This document shows, piece by piece, positions 1 through 8,752 of a stretch of 64,000 bases of DNA. A program made the position numbers and the translations under genes. This stretch comes from Actinobacteria bacterium OV320 (lineage in GTDB: Bacteria > Actinomycetota > Actinomycetes > Streptomycetales > Streptomycetaceae): assembly GCA_001298545.1 (NCBI GenBank), contig LJCX01000033.1, positions 171,552 through 235,551 of the forward strand. Direction: 5' to 3'. The notes under the pieces were generated by a model. It was not told where the DNA came from, made no database searches, and saw nothing but the letters and a program-made list of their open reading frames with translations. How positions within the stretch are numbered: position 1 is the stretch's first letter; each line of letters opens with the position of its first letter.

Positions 1-2
1 CC

Positions 3-878
3 CGGTTTCTGCTGCGTCCGCTCGACAGGGTGCGCGCCGCCACGCGGCGGCTCGCCGAGGGACACTACGACGACATCCTCGAACTCCCCAGCGAGCCGGG
101 CCTGGCAGCGCTGGTCCAAGACGTCAACACGCTGGCGGCTGCCCTCGCCGACACCGAGCGCCGCCGCGCCCGGTTGATCTCCGAGGTCGCCCACGAGATG
201 CGCACCCCCATCACCATCCTTCGCGGCCAGATAGAGGGCATCGCCGACGGCATCTTCATGCCCGATGAGGCGATGTTCGCCTCCCTCGCCGACGACGTCG
301 ACCGGTTGCAGCGCCTGGCCGGCGATCTCTCCAGCCTGTCCCGGTCGGAGGAGGGCGCCTTCGATCTTCGCCTCAAGCCCACCGACGTGGCCGTGCTGGC
401 TCGGAGGACAGCGGAGCGACTGCGCCCCCAGTACGACGACCAGACGGTGACCCTCGTCGTTGACGCGGACACACCTGCCGCCGCCGTCTGCGACCCGGAC
501 CGGATCACCCAGGTCCTGGTGAACCTGCTCGGCAACGCACTGGCCGCATGCGATCGGCAGGGACATGTGACGTTGTCCGTGCACGCTGAACCGGCGCCCG
601 CGCATCACGTGATCGTCCGCGTCATGGACGACGGCATCGGCATCGCCGAACACGACCGGGAGCGCATCTTCCATCGCTTCGAACGCCTTGAGTATCCCGG
701 CCGCCCCGCTGCCGCCGGCGGCAGCGGCATCGGCCTGACCATCGCCCGGGGCATCGCCCGAGCCCACGGCGGAGATATCACCGCGGAATCCGCCGGCCTG
801 GGCAGGGGAGCGACGATTGCGTTGCACCTACCGCAGGATCACGTTCCCGGGGACGGTCTGCCTCCGGTCTCCCGCTGA
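3..878 (+). CDS. Sensor histidine kinase, 5' end outside window
   Basis: C-terminal part of a membrane sensor kinase of a two-component system. The reading frame is open from base 3, so the sensor and membrane segments lie before the window; what is visible starts in a HAMP-like linker. Seen in order are the H box EVAHEMRTPITIL (phospho-accepting His), the N box QVLVNLLGNALAA, G1 DDGIGI, the F box FHRFER and G2 GGSGIGLTIA, all intact, so the kinase should be active. The response regulator is not in the window and probably lies upstream. The ligand cannot be told from this part. Confidence 0.93.
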   Translation, partial: RFLLRPLDRVRAATRRLAEGHYDDILELPSEPGLAALVQDVNTLAAALADTERRRARLISEVAHEMRTPITILRGQIEGIADGIFMPDEAMFASLADDVDRLQRLAGDLSSLSRSEEGAFDLRLKPTDVAVLARRTAERLRPQYDDQTVTLVVDADTPAAAVCDPDRITQVLVNLLGNALAACDRQGHVTLSVHAEPAPAHHVIVRVMDDGIGIAEHDRERIFHRFERLEYPGRPAAAGGSGIGLTIARGIARAHGGDITAESAGLGRGATIALHLPQDHVPGDGLPPVSR

Positions 879-922
879 CCCGTCGCCCCCGCAGAGGCGA
901 TCACGAGCACGTCGCGGTCGCC

Positions 923-957
923 AAGGACGCCGGGCGGTGCGCACTCCCGCCGTCCTT
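923..957 (+). terminator. Possible terminator after histidine kinase
   Basis: AAGGACGCCGGG (923-934) pairs with CCCGCCGTCCTT (946-957) with one mismatch and an 11-base loop, 45 bases after the kinase stop. No T-run follows, which is common in actinomycete hairpin terminators. Confidence 0.45.
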
Positions 958-1433
958 ACAGGGGGAGTGGCACCGCGTCTGCCGGAAATGGAGGCGTCGG
1001 CGACGTCGCCCACGGCCGCGCCACGCACGTCCAGGTCCAGCCCCTTCTCCCCGCTGGCTTCCCCGTGACCCGGGCTCGGATGCGGTCGGTCCCGACGACC
1101 TCCGTGAGGGCGCCACCGGCTTCTCGGTCGGGAGAAGGGAGCACCAGTGGGGAGCGGGGCCCGGCTTCATGGAAGCTTCATACTCCGAGTGGTACGGGTT
1201 TTATGAGGCGGATGTTGCCTGGTGGGCATGCAGCTTTCCTCGTCCGTCCTTCGATCACCATGTGGTGCGGCACCTGGCTACGGCGGTTCATGCCGCGCTG
1301 GAGACGCGTGGCCCCGGGGATCCGCCTGGACACATGCTCAGCGAGTACGCGCTGCATGAGCGAACCGCCGACCTGTGCACGGTCTGTGCGGGGACGGCGG
1401 CGGCTTCGCGGCGTGCTCGGCGGGTCCACTCCG

Positions 1434-1468
1434 CTGCCGACTGCCGACTGCCGACTGCCGACTGCCGA
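1434..1468. repeat. Tandem heptamer CTGCCGA, five copies
   Basis: Five perfect head-to-tail copies of CTGCCGA. The unit length is not a multiple of three, so a change in copy number would shift any reading frame crossing it. Confidence 0.95.
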
Positions 1469-1645
1469 CGTGGTCGCGTCCGGTGCGCTGGGTGTCGGGC
1501 GCGGTGGACTCGGCCCCTGTTCCGTCCCGTGTCCGCCTCCGGTGGGCCTCCGGGGCGGGATCCGTTCGCACGCGGGGTGGCCGGGGCGGGTGGTGCGGGC
1601 GGCTGTGTGGAGCCTGCGATGAATTGCCCAACGATCTGAAGGAAC

Positions 1646-2716
1646 GTGACAGTGGAACAGACCATGATGGCGGTCCGCCTGTTCGAACACGGCGGGCCCG
1701 AGGTGCTCAAGTACATCGAGGCACCGATTCCCGAGGTCGGCCCGGACGACGTCTTGCTGCGTGTGCACGCCACAGCGGTCAACAGCTGGGACCTGCGTTA
1801 CCGCTCGGGCAACCTGCCGCAGCCTCTCCCGGGACGGCCGTCGTGGCCCCTGCCGTTCCAGCTCGGCCGGGACGCGGCCGGTGAGATCGTGGCCACCGGC
1901 GATAACGTCACCCGGTGGAGCCCAGGCGACAGGGCGGTACAGCTCCCGCACCCGCCGTGCCGCAACTGCGCGCTGTGCCTACGCGGACTCGAGAATCTGT
2001 GCATCGACACCGCCTACCCCGGACACCAGGTCTTCGGCGGATACGCCCAGTACGTCGTGCGACGCCAGGACGCCATTCTGCCCATCCCCGACGGCGTCGA
2101 CTTCGAGACGGCCGCAGCCACCATGTGGACCTACACCACCCCGCTCAACTGCGCACGCCAGGCACCCGTCGGCCCCGGCGACACGGTGGTCATCACCGGC
2201 GCCAGCGGCGGAATGGCGATCGCCTGCGCACAACTGGCGAAGCTGAGCGGCGCCACCGTCATCGGCACCACCACCAAACCGGACCACGACGAAGCACTCG
2301 GCAAGCTCGGCTACGACCACATCGTGCACTCCACCGACCCCCGGCTACCGGCACAGGTGAGGGAGCTGACGCACGGCCTGGGCGCCGACGCCGTCTGGGA
2401 CTGCGTCGGCGGCAACGACTTCTTCCAGCTCTCCCTTTCCTGCACACGGCTCGGCGGCACGGTCATCGTCCTCGGCACACCGACCGACCAGGGATCCCGC
2501 CTCGAACTGGACGCACTCGCGCTCATCGGCCAGCAGGTGAAGATCGCCAGTGTGCGCGGCGCCACCCTGCGCGACCAGCAACTGTGCCTGGAACTGCTGG
2601 CAGACAAGAAGATCACCCCGATCATCGACCGCGCCTACCCCCTGGAACAGGCGGCCGAAGCCCACGCATACCTCGAAAGCCACCGACAGACCGGCAAAGT
2701 ACTTCTCCTGCCCTGA
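1646..2716 (+). CDS. Zinc-binding dehydrogenase, quinone oxidoreductase type
   Basis: A 356-residue MDR-superfamily NAD(P)H-dependent oxidoreductase. The GTG start at 1646 follows a GAAGGAA ribosome site. The structural-zinc lobe has all four cysteines (PPCRNCALCLRGLENLC), and the Rossmann fold has a VVITGASGG-type dinucleotide loop. The position usually holding the catalytic zinc cysteine reads AVNSWDLRYRSG, as in quinone oxidoreductases, so a zinc-alcohol-dehydrogenase mechanism is unlikely. It is monocistronic as far as can be seen and its substrate is unknown. Confidence 0.88.
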   Translation: MTVEQTMMAVRLFEHGGPEVLKYIEAPIPEVGPDDVLLRVHATAVNSWDLRYRSGNLPQPLPGRPSWPLPFQLGRDAAGEIVATGDNVTRWSPGDRAVQLPHPPCRNCALCLRGLENLCIDTAYPGHQVFGGYAQYVVRRQDAILPIPDGVDFETAAATMWTYTTPLNCARQAPVGPGDTVVITGASGGMAIACAQLAKLSGATVIGTTTKPDHDEALGKLGYDHIVHSTDPRLPAQVRELTHGLGADAVWDCVGGNDFFQLSLSCTRLGGTVIVLGTPTDQGSRLELDALALIGQQVKIASVRGATLRDQQLCLELLADKKITPIIDRAYPLEQAAEAHAYLESHRQTGKVLLLP

Positions 2717-3151
2717 CTACCCAGCCGACCGCGGACACACCCTCCCGGGGCCGGCGACAGCTGCCAACGGCCTCGCGCGGGGCAGGCCGCCTGATGCGAG
2801 CGATGCGTTGTCGGCGCGACTGACGAACTCCCGCGCGGTCGTGGGTCACCCGCGGCGTCGGCCGCGGGCGGGTGAAGGACGCCGTGGTCGCGGCCGAAGC
2901 GGTTGGCCGCCGCCGCTGAGCCGGACGGCCGGTGCAGTCAGAACCCGTAAGCCACCGAGCGTCCACTCCGCGTGCGCGCTGCCCCCGGCAGCAGGAGCGA
3001 GCGGCACGCGGCTGCACCGATTACGGCGAGGACGCGCCCGCTGCGCACGCTGAGCACAGCGGTGTCCGGTTCTCGCCGGTTCGCGGTAAATGGCTGGACT
3101 GAGGACCGCCCCGAACGGGACACTTCCGACTTCCGAACCACCGGGAGTGTG
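2717..3151. other. Intergenic, 435 bases
   Basis: No gene recognised. CACCCGCGGC (2847-2856) can pair with the interrupted GCCGCGGGCGGGTG (2861-2874), a possible terminator for the dehydrogenase gene. Confidence 0.4.
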
Positions 3152-5071
3152 ATGGGGACAACAGATATGCAAGGGTCGACGCCGGGCAGGAGCGCGGTCG
3201 TTCTGGCGCTGCGCCGCTACGGTCGGGAACTGCTGAGACTACGACGGCTGGCCCTGCCCGCACTGCTGCTGCCCGCCATGGGCAACATCGGCACCCGCTA
3301 CGTCGCCCCCCTGCTGATCGCCAAACTGGCAGGCCAGGCTGCCGACGACGACGGTCTCACCCTCAGCTCGGCGCTGCCGTACGTGCTGGGCTTCGGAGTG
3401 ACACTGCTGCTCGCCGAGGCCGTGTGGCGGGTGGGGCAGCACTGCCTGAACCGCGTGGACGCCCTCGGCATGGAACACCTGTACGTGAGTGGCATGGAGG
3501 AACTTCTCGCCAAGGACGCGGCATTCTTCCATGACAACTTCGCCGGTTCGCTGACCAAACGGGTGCTGAGCTTCGGCAAGCGCTTCGAGGACTTCGTGGA
3601 CACGGTGACGTACCGGATCGTGGGCAGTCTCGTCCCCCTGCTGTTCGGCGCCGTGGTGCTGTGGAGCTACGAACCGATGCTCGTCGTCGGCCTTCTGGTG
3701 ATGATCGCGCTGACGGTGCTGGCCGCGACACCTCTGATCCGTCGTCGGCAGCGGCTCGTCAACGACCGTGAGGCGGCGTTCGCCCGGGTCTCAGGGCACG
3801 TCGCCGACAGCCTCATGAACATGGAGACCATCCGGGCCTTCGCGGCCGAGTGTCGGGAGGCCGACGAACACCGCAGCCGTGTCGCGGATTCCCGGCGCCT
3901 GACGCTGCGGTCGTGGGACTACGGCAATCTGCGCGTCGACACCCTGATCGCCCCCATGTCCGTACTGACGAACGTGCTGGGCCTGTTGGTCGCCATCGCC
4001 TTCGGTGGCCCGGGCCAGGGAGTGGAGGAGGTCGTCGTCGCCTTCACCTACTACTCCAACGCCACCCAGATCATGTTCGAGTTCAACCAGATCTATCGGC
4101 GTCTGGAAAGCTCGATGACCGAGGCCGCGCAGTTCACGGAGCTGTTGCTGGATCCGCCCACCGTGCTCGACCCGACGCAACCCGCGCCGCTCGCACCGCG
4201 GGACACAGGCATCCGCTTCGAGACGGTGACCTTCGCCCACGCGGGCGCGAAGCCGATTTTCCAGGCACTCGACCTCGACGTTCCCGCAGGCGCACGGATC
4301 GGTCTGGTCGGCAGGTCCGGCGGAGGCAAGACCACACTCACCCGGCTTCTGCTGCGCATGTCGGACATCGACGACGGACGCATCCTGATCGGCGGTCAGG
4401 ACATCAGCGGATTGCGCCAGACCGACCTGCGCTCGCTCATCGCCTACGTCCCGCAGGAACCCGCCATGTTCCACCGCAGCCTGCGGGACAACATCGCTTT
4501 CGCCCGGCCCGGCGCCACCGACAAGGAGATCCACGCCGCGGCCGCGGCCGCGCACGTCACGGAGTTCGTCGACCAACTCCCCGACGGCTTCGACACCCTG
4601 GTGGGGGAGCGGGGAGTGAAACTCTCGGGCGGGCAGCGCCAGCGCGTCGCCCTCGCCAGGGCCATCCTGCGCGACGCCCCGATCCTGCTGCTCGACGAGG
4701 CCACCAGCGCGCTGGACTCGGAGAGCGAACTCCTCGTCCAGGACGCCCTGTGGCGGTTGATGGACGGACGTACGGCCCTCGTGGTCGCCCACCGTCTGAG
4801 CACCGTCGCCGGTATGGACCGTCTCGTCGTCCTCGACCGCGGAAGCGTCGTCGAGCAGGGCACCCACGAGGAGTTGCTCACATCGAACGGTGCCTACGCC
4901 AAGCTGTGGCAGCACCAGTCGGGCGGCTTCCTCGGCGAGAGCTCCGACTCGGCCCCCGGATGCCCGATCCCAGGAGCCGGTTCCAGCGGGCTGCCCGGAC
5001 CGGCCGACCCGGCGCCGGACGGCAACCGCAGGACGTCGTCACCCGCTCGTACAAGCACCGGTTCCACGTGA
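3152..5071 (+). CDS. ABC transporter, fused permease and ATPase
   Basis: Half-size exporter of about 639 residues with an N-terminal six-helix membrane domain (about 25-320) and a C-terminal nucleotide-binding domain. The latter has Walker A GRSGGGKTT (near 387), signature LSGGQRQR (near 491), Walker B ILLLDEATSALD and an H-loop VVAHRLST. It probably works as a homodimer. I chose ATG 3152 (GGGAG just upstream) because the longer frame from 2972 has poor coding character before this point; ATG 3167 is an alternative. About 50 disordered Pro/Ser/Gly-rich residues follow the ATPase domain, which is unusual. No partner half-transporter is adjacent; substrate unknown. Confidence 0.9.
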   Translation: MGTTDMQGSTPGRSAVVLALRRYGRELLRLRRLALPALLLPAMGNIGTRYVAPLLIAKLAGQAADDDGLTLSSALPYVLGFGVTLLLAEAVWRVGQHCLNRVDALGMEHLYVSGMEELLAKDAAFFHDNFAGSLTKRVLSFGKRFEDFVDTVTYRIVGSLVPLLFGAVVLWSYEPMLVVGLLVMIALTVLAATPLIRRRQRLVNDREAAFARVSGHVADSLMNMETIRAFAAECREADEHRSRVADSRRLTLRSWDYGNLRVDTLIAPMSVLTNVLGLLVAIAFGGPGQGVEEVVVAFTYYSNATQIMFEFNQIYRRLESSMTEAAQFTELLLDPPTVLDPTQPAPLAPRDTGIRFETVTFAHAGAKPIFQALDLDVPAGARIGLVGRSGGGKTTLTRLLLRMSDIDDGRILIGGQDISGLRQTDLRSLIAYVPQEPAMFHRSLRDNIAFARPGATDKEIHAAAAAAHVTEFVDQLPDGFDTLVGERGVKLSGGQRQRVALARAILRDAPILLLDEATSALDSESELLVQDALWRLMDGRTALVVAHRLSTVAGMDRLVVLDRGSVVEQGTHEELLTSNGAYAKLWQHQSGGFLGESSDSAPGCPIPGAGSSGLPGPADPAPDGNRRTSSPARTSTGST

Positions 5072-5210
5072 CCGATCCGCTCACGGACATCCTCGCCCGC
5101 CGACGCTGCCAGGAGGAAAGCAAGCCCGACTGAGTCGATCACAAGGTCGCTGTCATCCGGCCGCCCGCGCGGGCATGACGACCACTACGCGCGTGGTGAA
5201 GACTGGGCAG

Positions 5211-5567
5211 ATGCCTCATGACCCGGGCGGACTCCTGTTCGTCGCGTTCGGTTCCGTCCTCGTCGCCGCCGGCTTCATCTGGAAGGGGCGCGTCCTGCGC
5301 CCCCTCTCGACGAAACGGACCCAGGCGGCCGCAATCCGGGACCGCTCCAGAAACCTGCTCCGTTCTGCGGACATGGCGATCGCCGAAGCGCGTCGCCGGG
5401 CGGCACGCGGCGAACCGGCCATTGTCACGGTCGGGGACGTGACCCGGGTGGCGTGCCGGCACTACGGGCACGTCTCCGTGGAGCGCGACGAGGCGGCTGC
5501 CGCCCTCCGCCAGCGCTTCGAGGCCGCCGGCTGCCGCGCGGACTGCATGACCGATGCCTTCAACTGA
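5211..5567 (+). CDS. Small hypothetical membrane protein
   Basis: A 118-residue protein with one N-terminal hydrophobic segment (LLFVAFGSVLVAAGFIW) followed by a soluble Arg/Ala-rich region. A short Val/Thr-rich stretch (PAIVTVGDVTRVACRHYG) lies near its middle. ATG 5211 sits directly before the membrane segment; an in-frame ATG at 5175 would add 12 residues. I recognise no family. Confidence 0.55.
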   Translation: MPHDPGGLLFVAFGSVLVAAGFIWKGRVLRPLSTKRTQAAAIRDRSRNLLRSADMAIAEARRRAARGEPAIVTVGDVTRVACRHYGHVSVERDEAAAALRQRFEAAGCRADCMTDAFN

Positions 5568-5692
5568 CCGCCTCCTCGGTGTTGAAGAGGCTGTGGAAAG
5601 CGTAAGGGTGATCATGTCCGTCGTCGGCTGAAGCTGCCCATGCAGCCGATCCGGCCGTGCTGCCGATCCGCCCGTGCTGCGCCCTGGGTGCG

Positions 5693-6079
5693 CTACGGCT
5701 GGCGGGCGTCCTGTCCCAGGACGACGGGGTCTTCGGCTCGCAGTCGAATCGCCGCGCACACGCCCTGGGTCTTGCGCGAAGCGAGGTACTCCTCGTCGCG
5801 CTTGCTGAAACCGTCTGAACGCTCGCGTCCTCAGGGGCGCTGCTTCGCATCCTCGTTTCCCCGATCGGAGTCGAGGCGGGCGAGGAGGTCACGGAGATCG
5901 GGCATGCCGAGGTGGACGACGGAGTGCCGGGCCGCGAGTTCGCGCATGGCGGCGAGCTTCCTGCGCCACGGCGGCGAGGCCGGCCTCGCCGAGCCGGCCT
6001 GGTCCTTGGCTTCCCGAGGGCCGTCATGCAGGTTCGCCAGAACTTCGCCTGCGTCATGTGTGATCGCCGCCGCTGTCAC
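5693..6079 (-). pseudogene. Possible two-gene remnant with in-frame stop
   Basis: On the minus strand a GTG at 6079 opens a frame with good codon bias (MTAAAITHDAGEVLANLH...) that stops at TGA 5831-5833. The same frame then continues with equally good codon bias (SDGFSKRDEEYLASRKTQG) to TAG at 5693. There is no start codon between the two parts, so a nonsense mutation in one gene is the simplest reading. The GTG overlaps the stop of a short upstream frame ending in ...GPRGRPAIRA, as coupled genes do. I recognise no family. Confidence 0.35.
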
Positions 6080-6232
6080 GCCCGTATAGCAGGCCTGCCC
6101 CGGGGGCCCACCGAAATCGCCCCGACGGGAGCCTTGTTCACCACGATCGGGTGATCTTTGCGGGTTCGGCGCAACCAGGCAACTCTTTCGCTAGTAACAC
6201 ACCCGTAAGTCATATTCACCTCAGGGGGCGAC

Positions 6233-6853
6233 ATGAGCCAGCCATACCCGCAGCAGCCGCACCAGCCCAACCAGCAACAGCCCGGATGGGGTGGCCTCCA
6301 GACTCCTCCGGGATACGCCGGCCCGCCCTTCCAGCCGCTCCCGCCCAAGAAGCCGAGCGCAGGCAAGATCATCGGACTGGGCTGCGCCGGCATCATCGGC
6401 CTGTTCGTCGTGATCGGCATCGTCGGAGCCGCGACGAGCGGCGGCGACTCCACGGACAACAGCAACAAGGACAAGGCCGTCTCGGCCACCGGCAAGTCGA
6501 CGACCGACGACGCCAAGGACGAGCCTGTGAAGGAAGAGCCCGCCAAGGAGGAAAGGCCGGCCGAGTCCACCAAGACGCAGGCCGAGGAATTCCAGGCCTG
6601 CGTGGCCAAGTCCGGCACGCCCACCGAGCAGGCTGCGATCAAGCACGTCACGAAGGTCACCGGCGCCGACAAGCGGAACAACATCCTGGATGCTCCCGAG
6701 GTGTTCACCGACTTCACCGGCGGACTGATGGGACCGCACCAGGGCGAGGGCAAGCTGATCGCCTCCGCGTTCACGTCGTGCTACGAGTCCGACAACGGGC
6801 TGGTGACCGTCTACGACAAGAACGGCGAGATCCTCGCCAACGCCAACTACTGA
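6233..6853 (+). CDS. Proline/glutamine-rich single-pass membrane protein
   Basis: A 206-residue protein of a layout common in streptomycetes. It has a cytoplasmic Pro/Gln-rich N terminus (1-40), one transmembrane helix (about 45-66, IIGLGCAGIIGLFVVIGIVG), a Ser/Lys/Glu-rich extracytoplasmic linker (67-115) and a compact C-terminal domain with two cysteines (120-206), which may pair in a disulphide. A GGGGG-type ribosome site precedes the ATG. No enzymatic motif is visible. Confidence 0.75.
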   Translation: MSQPYPQQPHQPNQQQPGWGGLQTPPGYAGPPFQPLPPKKPSAGKIIGLGCAGIIGLFVVIGIVGAATSGGDSTDNSNKDKAVSATGKSTTDDAKDEPVKEEPAKEERPAESTKTQAEEFQACVAKSGTPTEQAAIKHVTKVTGADKRNNILDAPEVFTDFTGGLMGPHQGEGKLIASAFTSCYESDNGLVTVYDKNGEILANANY

Positions 6854-6906
6854 TCCGTCCGCCTGCCGCGTTCCGGTAGCAGGCTGCCCCCGGGGCCCCG
6901 CTGGGC

Positions 6907-7093
6907 CCTCCCCGTCGCGGCAGACTGCGTGCAGTTGACCGTCGGCCCCACCGCGCCGGTCGGCGGGCCAGCGGCCCACCGCCGGGTCCAGCGCGTCGCC
7001 GTCGACGCGGCCCAACTGCCGCCGCACCGTCGCCTCCGTCGGCAGACACTGCTTCGGGGACACCGGGTCCGGCTGTGCGTCAAGGCACCCCAT
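6907..7093 (-). pseudogene. ISAs1-like transposase fragment
   Basis: The minus-strand frame reads LPTEATVRRQLGRVDGDALD followed by a W-x-ADRR segment. This resembles the region just before the first catalytic Asp of ISAs1-family DDE transposases. Both ends of the element are missing. The rest of the 6854-7240 gap shows no gene. Confidence 0.4.
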
Positions 7094-7240
7094 TCCAGCA
7101 GGCGCGGGATCTCCTGGGGCACGGCTCGTGATGCTCGCGGGGGTGCTCCAGGGCGGGCGGGGTCGGCGATGATGCGTCGCCAAGCACGGTCCTCCACCAG
7201 GACCAGCGCGTCGAGAACTCCATGATCTTGGAAGGGCGCG

Positions 7241-7462
7241 TCAGTCGGCTGCGGCGTCCTCGGCCTCCCAGCGCAGCAGGTCGCCCGGCTGGCACTCGAG
7301 GACGTCGCAGAGCGCGGCGAGCGTCGCGAAGCGCACCGCCTTGGCGCGGCCGTTCTTGAGTACCGCCAGGTTGGCGGGAGTGATCCCTACGCGGTCCGCG
7401 AGCTCGCCCACGGACATTTTCCGCTTGGCCAGCATCACGTCGATGTCGACGGCGATCGGCAT
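7241..7462 (-). CDS. Small XRE-family DNA-binding regulator (YozG-like)
   Basis: A 73-residue protein that is almost entirely one helix-turn-helix domain (MSVGELADRVGITPANLAVL, then LCDVLECQPGDLLRW). This is the Cro/C1 type that pairs with DUF2975 membrane proteins. Its ATG overlaps the stop of the DUF2975 gene (TGATG), so the two are translationally coupled. It probably represses its own operon through the palindrome at 7986-8002. Confidence 0.9.
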   Translation of the reverse strand: MPIAVDIDVMLAKRKMSVGELADRVGITPANLAVLKNGRAKAVRFATLAALCDVLECQPGDLLRWEAEDAAAD

Positions 7463-7953
7463 CAGATCACCTCGTCCAACTCGGCCTGCATCTGCGCCGC
7501 TTCGGCGTCGCGTGCGACGGCCTGGGCGAGCAGCATCCGCAGCACGAGCACGATGAGCGCGACTCCCAGGATGGCCAGGCCGACCCCGCCCATGATGACG
7601 GTGACGCCCGGGTCGTCCCGCTGGCCCGGAGCATTGACCGCCGTGACCGCGAACCATACGAGGGCAGCCGCCACGATCGCGCCGATCACGCCGTCCACGT
7701 ACCGGAAGGCGGCGTGGGAGAACACGGTTCCGCGTCGCACCATGGTCACCAGCCGCCATACGCAGACCAGGGCGACCTGGGCCGACACCATGCCCAAGAT
7801 CGTGATCACGCGCAGCGCGGTCAGCGGGAGCGATCCGTCCTCCGGGTCGTTCCCGCTGACCAGTGTCCACACCATCAACACCTGTACGAACACGGTGCCG
7901 GCGAGCACCACTACGAGCAGGGCGCGCAGCGCACGCACGGTCAGCTTTCCCAT
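7462..7953 (-). CDS. DUF2975 membrane protein
   Basis: A 163-residue protein with four predicted transmembrane helices (for example VRALRALLVVVLAGTVFV and ALVWFAVTAV) and a charged C-terminal tail. It matches the DUF2975 family, which almost always sits next to a YozG-type XRE regulator as here. I chose ATG 7953 because GGAAGG lies seven bases upstream; ATG 7968 is in frame but overlaps that site. The function of the family is not established. Confidence 0.88.
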   Translation of the reverse strand: MGKLTVRALRALLVVVLAGTVFVQVLMVWTLVSGNDPEDGSLPLTALRVITILGMVSAQVALVCVWRLVTMVRRGTVFSHAAFRYVDGVIGAIVAAALVWFAVTAVNAPGQRDDPGVTVIMGGVGLAILGVALIVLVLRMLLAQAVARDAEAAQMQAELDEVI

Positions 7954-7985
7954 GACCCATCCTTCCATCGAATCGCGATGGGAAT

Positions 7986-8002
7986 CTATCGATATTCGAT
8001 AG
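7986..8002. promoter_or_regulatory. Palindromic operator before DUF2975/XRE operon
   Basis: CTATCGA-TAT-TCGATAG is an inverted repeat with perfect 7-base arms, about 33 bases before the DUF2975 start. It is the likely autoregulatory site of the XRE protein; that link is inference. Confidence 0.6.
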
Positions 8003-8301
8003 GTGAAGCAAGGGCTGGGATGGAGGGTGGATGGCGCGGGCCCGGGGTGAGGTGTCCGGCCGGGGCGCGGGAGAGCGAGCCGGCCATCCTCCCGCACCAC
8101 CGACCTCCATCCGGGCCGGTGACGCCGGGCAGCTGCGCAGTCGCCGCCCGGGTCCTGGGGGGTCGCGGAGCCATGTCAGCGCCACGGCCGGCTTGCGTCG
8201 GCGCCACGCGGTGCGGCCCGGACGGGTCGGACGAGGGGGAGTGGCACAGGGAACGCCACCCGCCAGGGTGACCGGCGTCGTGAAGCAAGTGAGGAGGCGC
8301 A

Positions 8302-8640
8302 ATGTTGGCAACACCGTCGCCCGCCAGGGCCGTCCTGGCCCACCTGCGTGCCGCCGGCCTCGGGCCCCTGGCGGACCTCGGCTCCCGCGGCCTGGACAAC
8401 AACGTCCTCGACCCTGTGATCGTCACAGGCTTCCACCCCACCCGCACCCACAAGCTCCCCCCGGCAGAAGACCGCCAACCGCGTCATCGCTGTCGGACGG
8501 GCACCGGTCGAGCGCGGCTTCGCCCATCTCGAGAACTGGCCGATCCTCACCAAGCTCCGCACCGACCCTGCCCGCCCCCTGCCCTCCTGCAGAGCCCTGC
8601 TCGTCCTGACGAAGCTCGAAGTCAACCGCTGGCGGATCTA
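8302..8640 (+). pseudogene. Frameshifted DDE transposase remnant
   Basis: The first frame reads LADLGSRGLDNNVLDPVIVT and then shifts by one near 8463 into QKTANRVIAVGRAPVERGFA and a segment ending LVLTKLEVNRW. Together these match the C-terminal third of an actinobacterial IS5-type DDE transposase, with the last acidic catalytic region frameshifted. The N-terminal two thirds are gone, so it is inactive. Confidence 0.8.
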
Positions 8641-8752
8641 CTCAGCAGACAGTCACCCACGACAACTTCGAGAATCCCGGCACCGGGCATACCGGCCCCT
8701 TGCCAGTAAGCCATCGAGCCGACCATGGACGGTCCCATCGAACCGGTGTGCG

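Larger units (their letters stand above)
879..1645. other. 767-base stretch without a recognised gene
   Basis: Contains the hairpin at 923-957 and the heptamer repeat at 1434-1468. A plus-strand frame opening with ATG at 1169 (start MEASYSEWYGFYEADVAW) has fair codon bias up to about 1430 and then runs through the heptamer repeat into low-quality sequence, ending at 1639. It may be the start of a gene broken by the repeat; I recognise no family. Confidence 0.5.
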
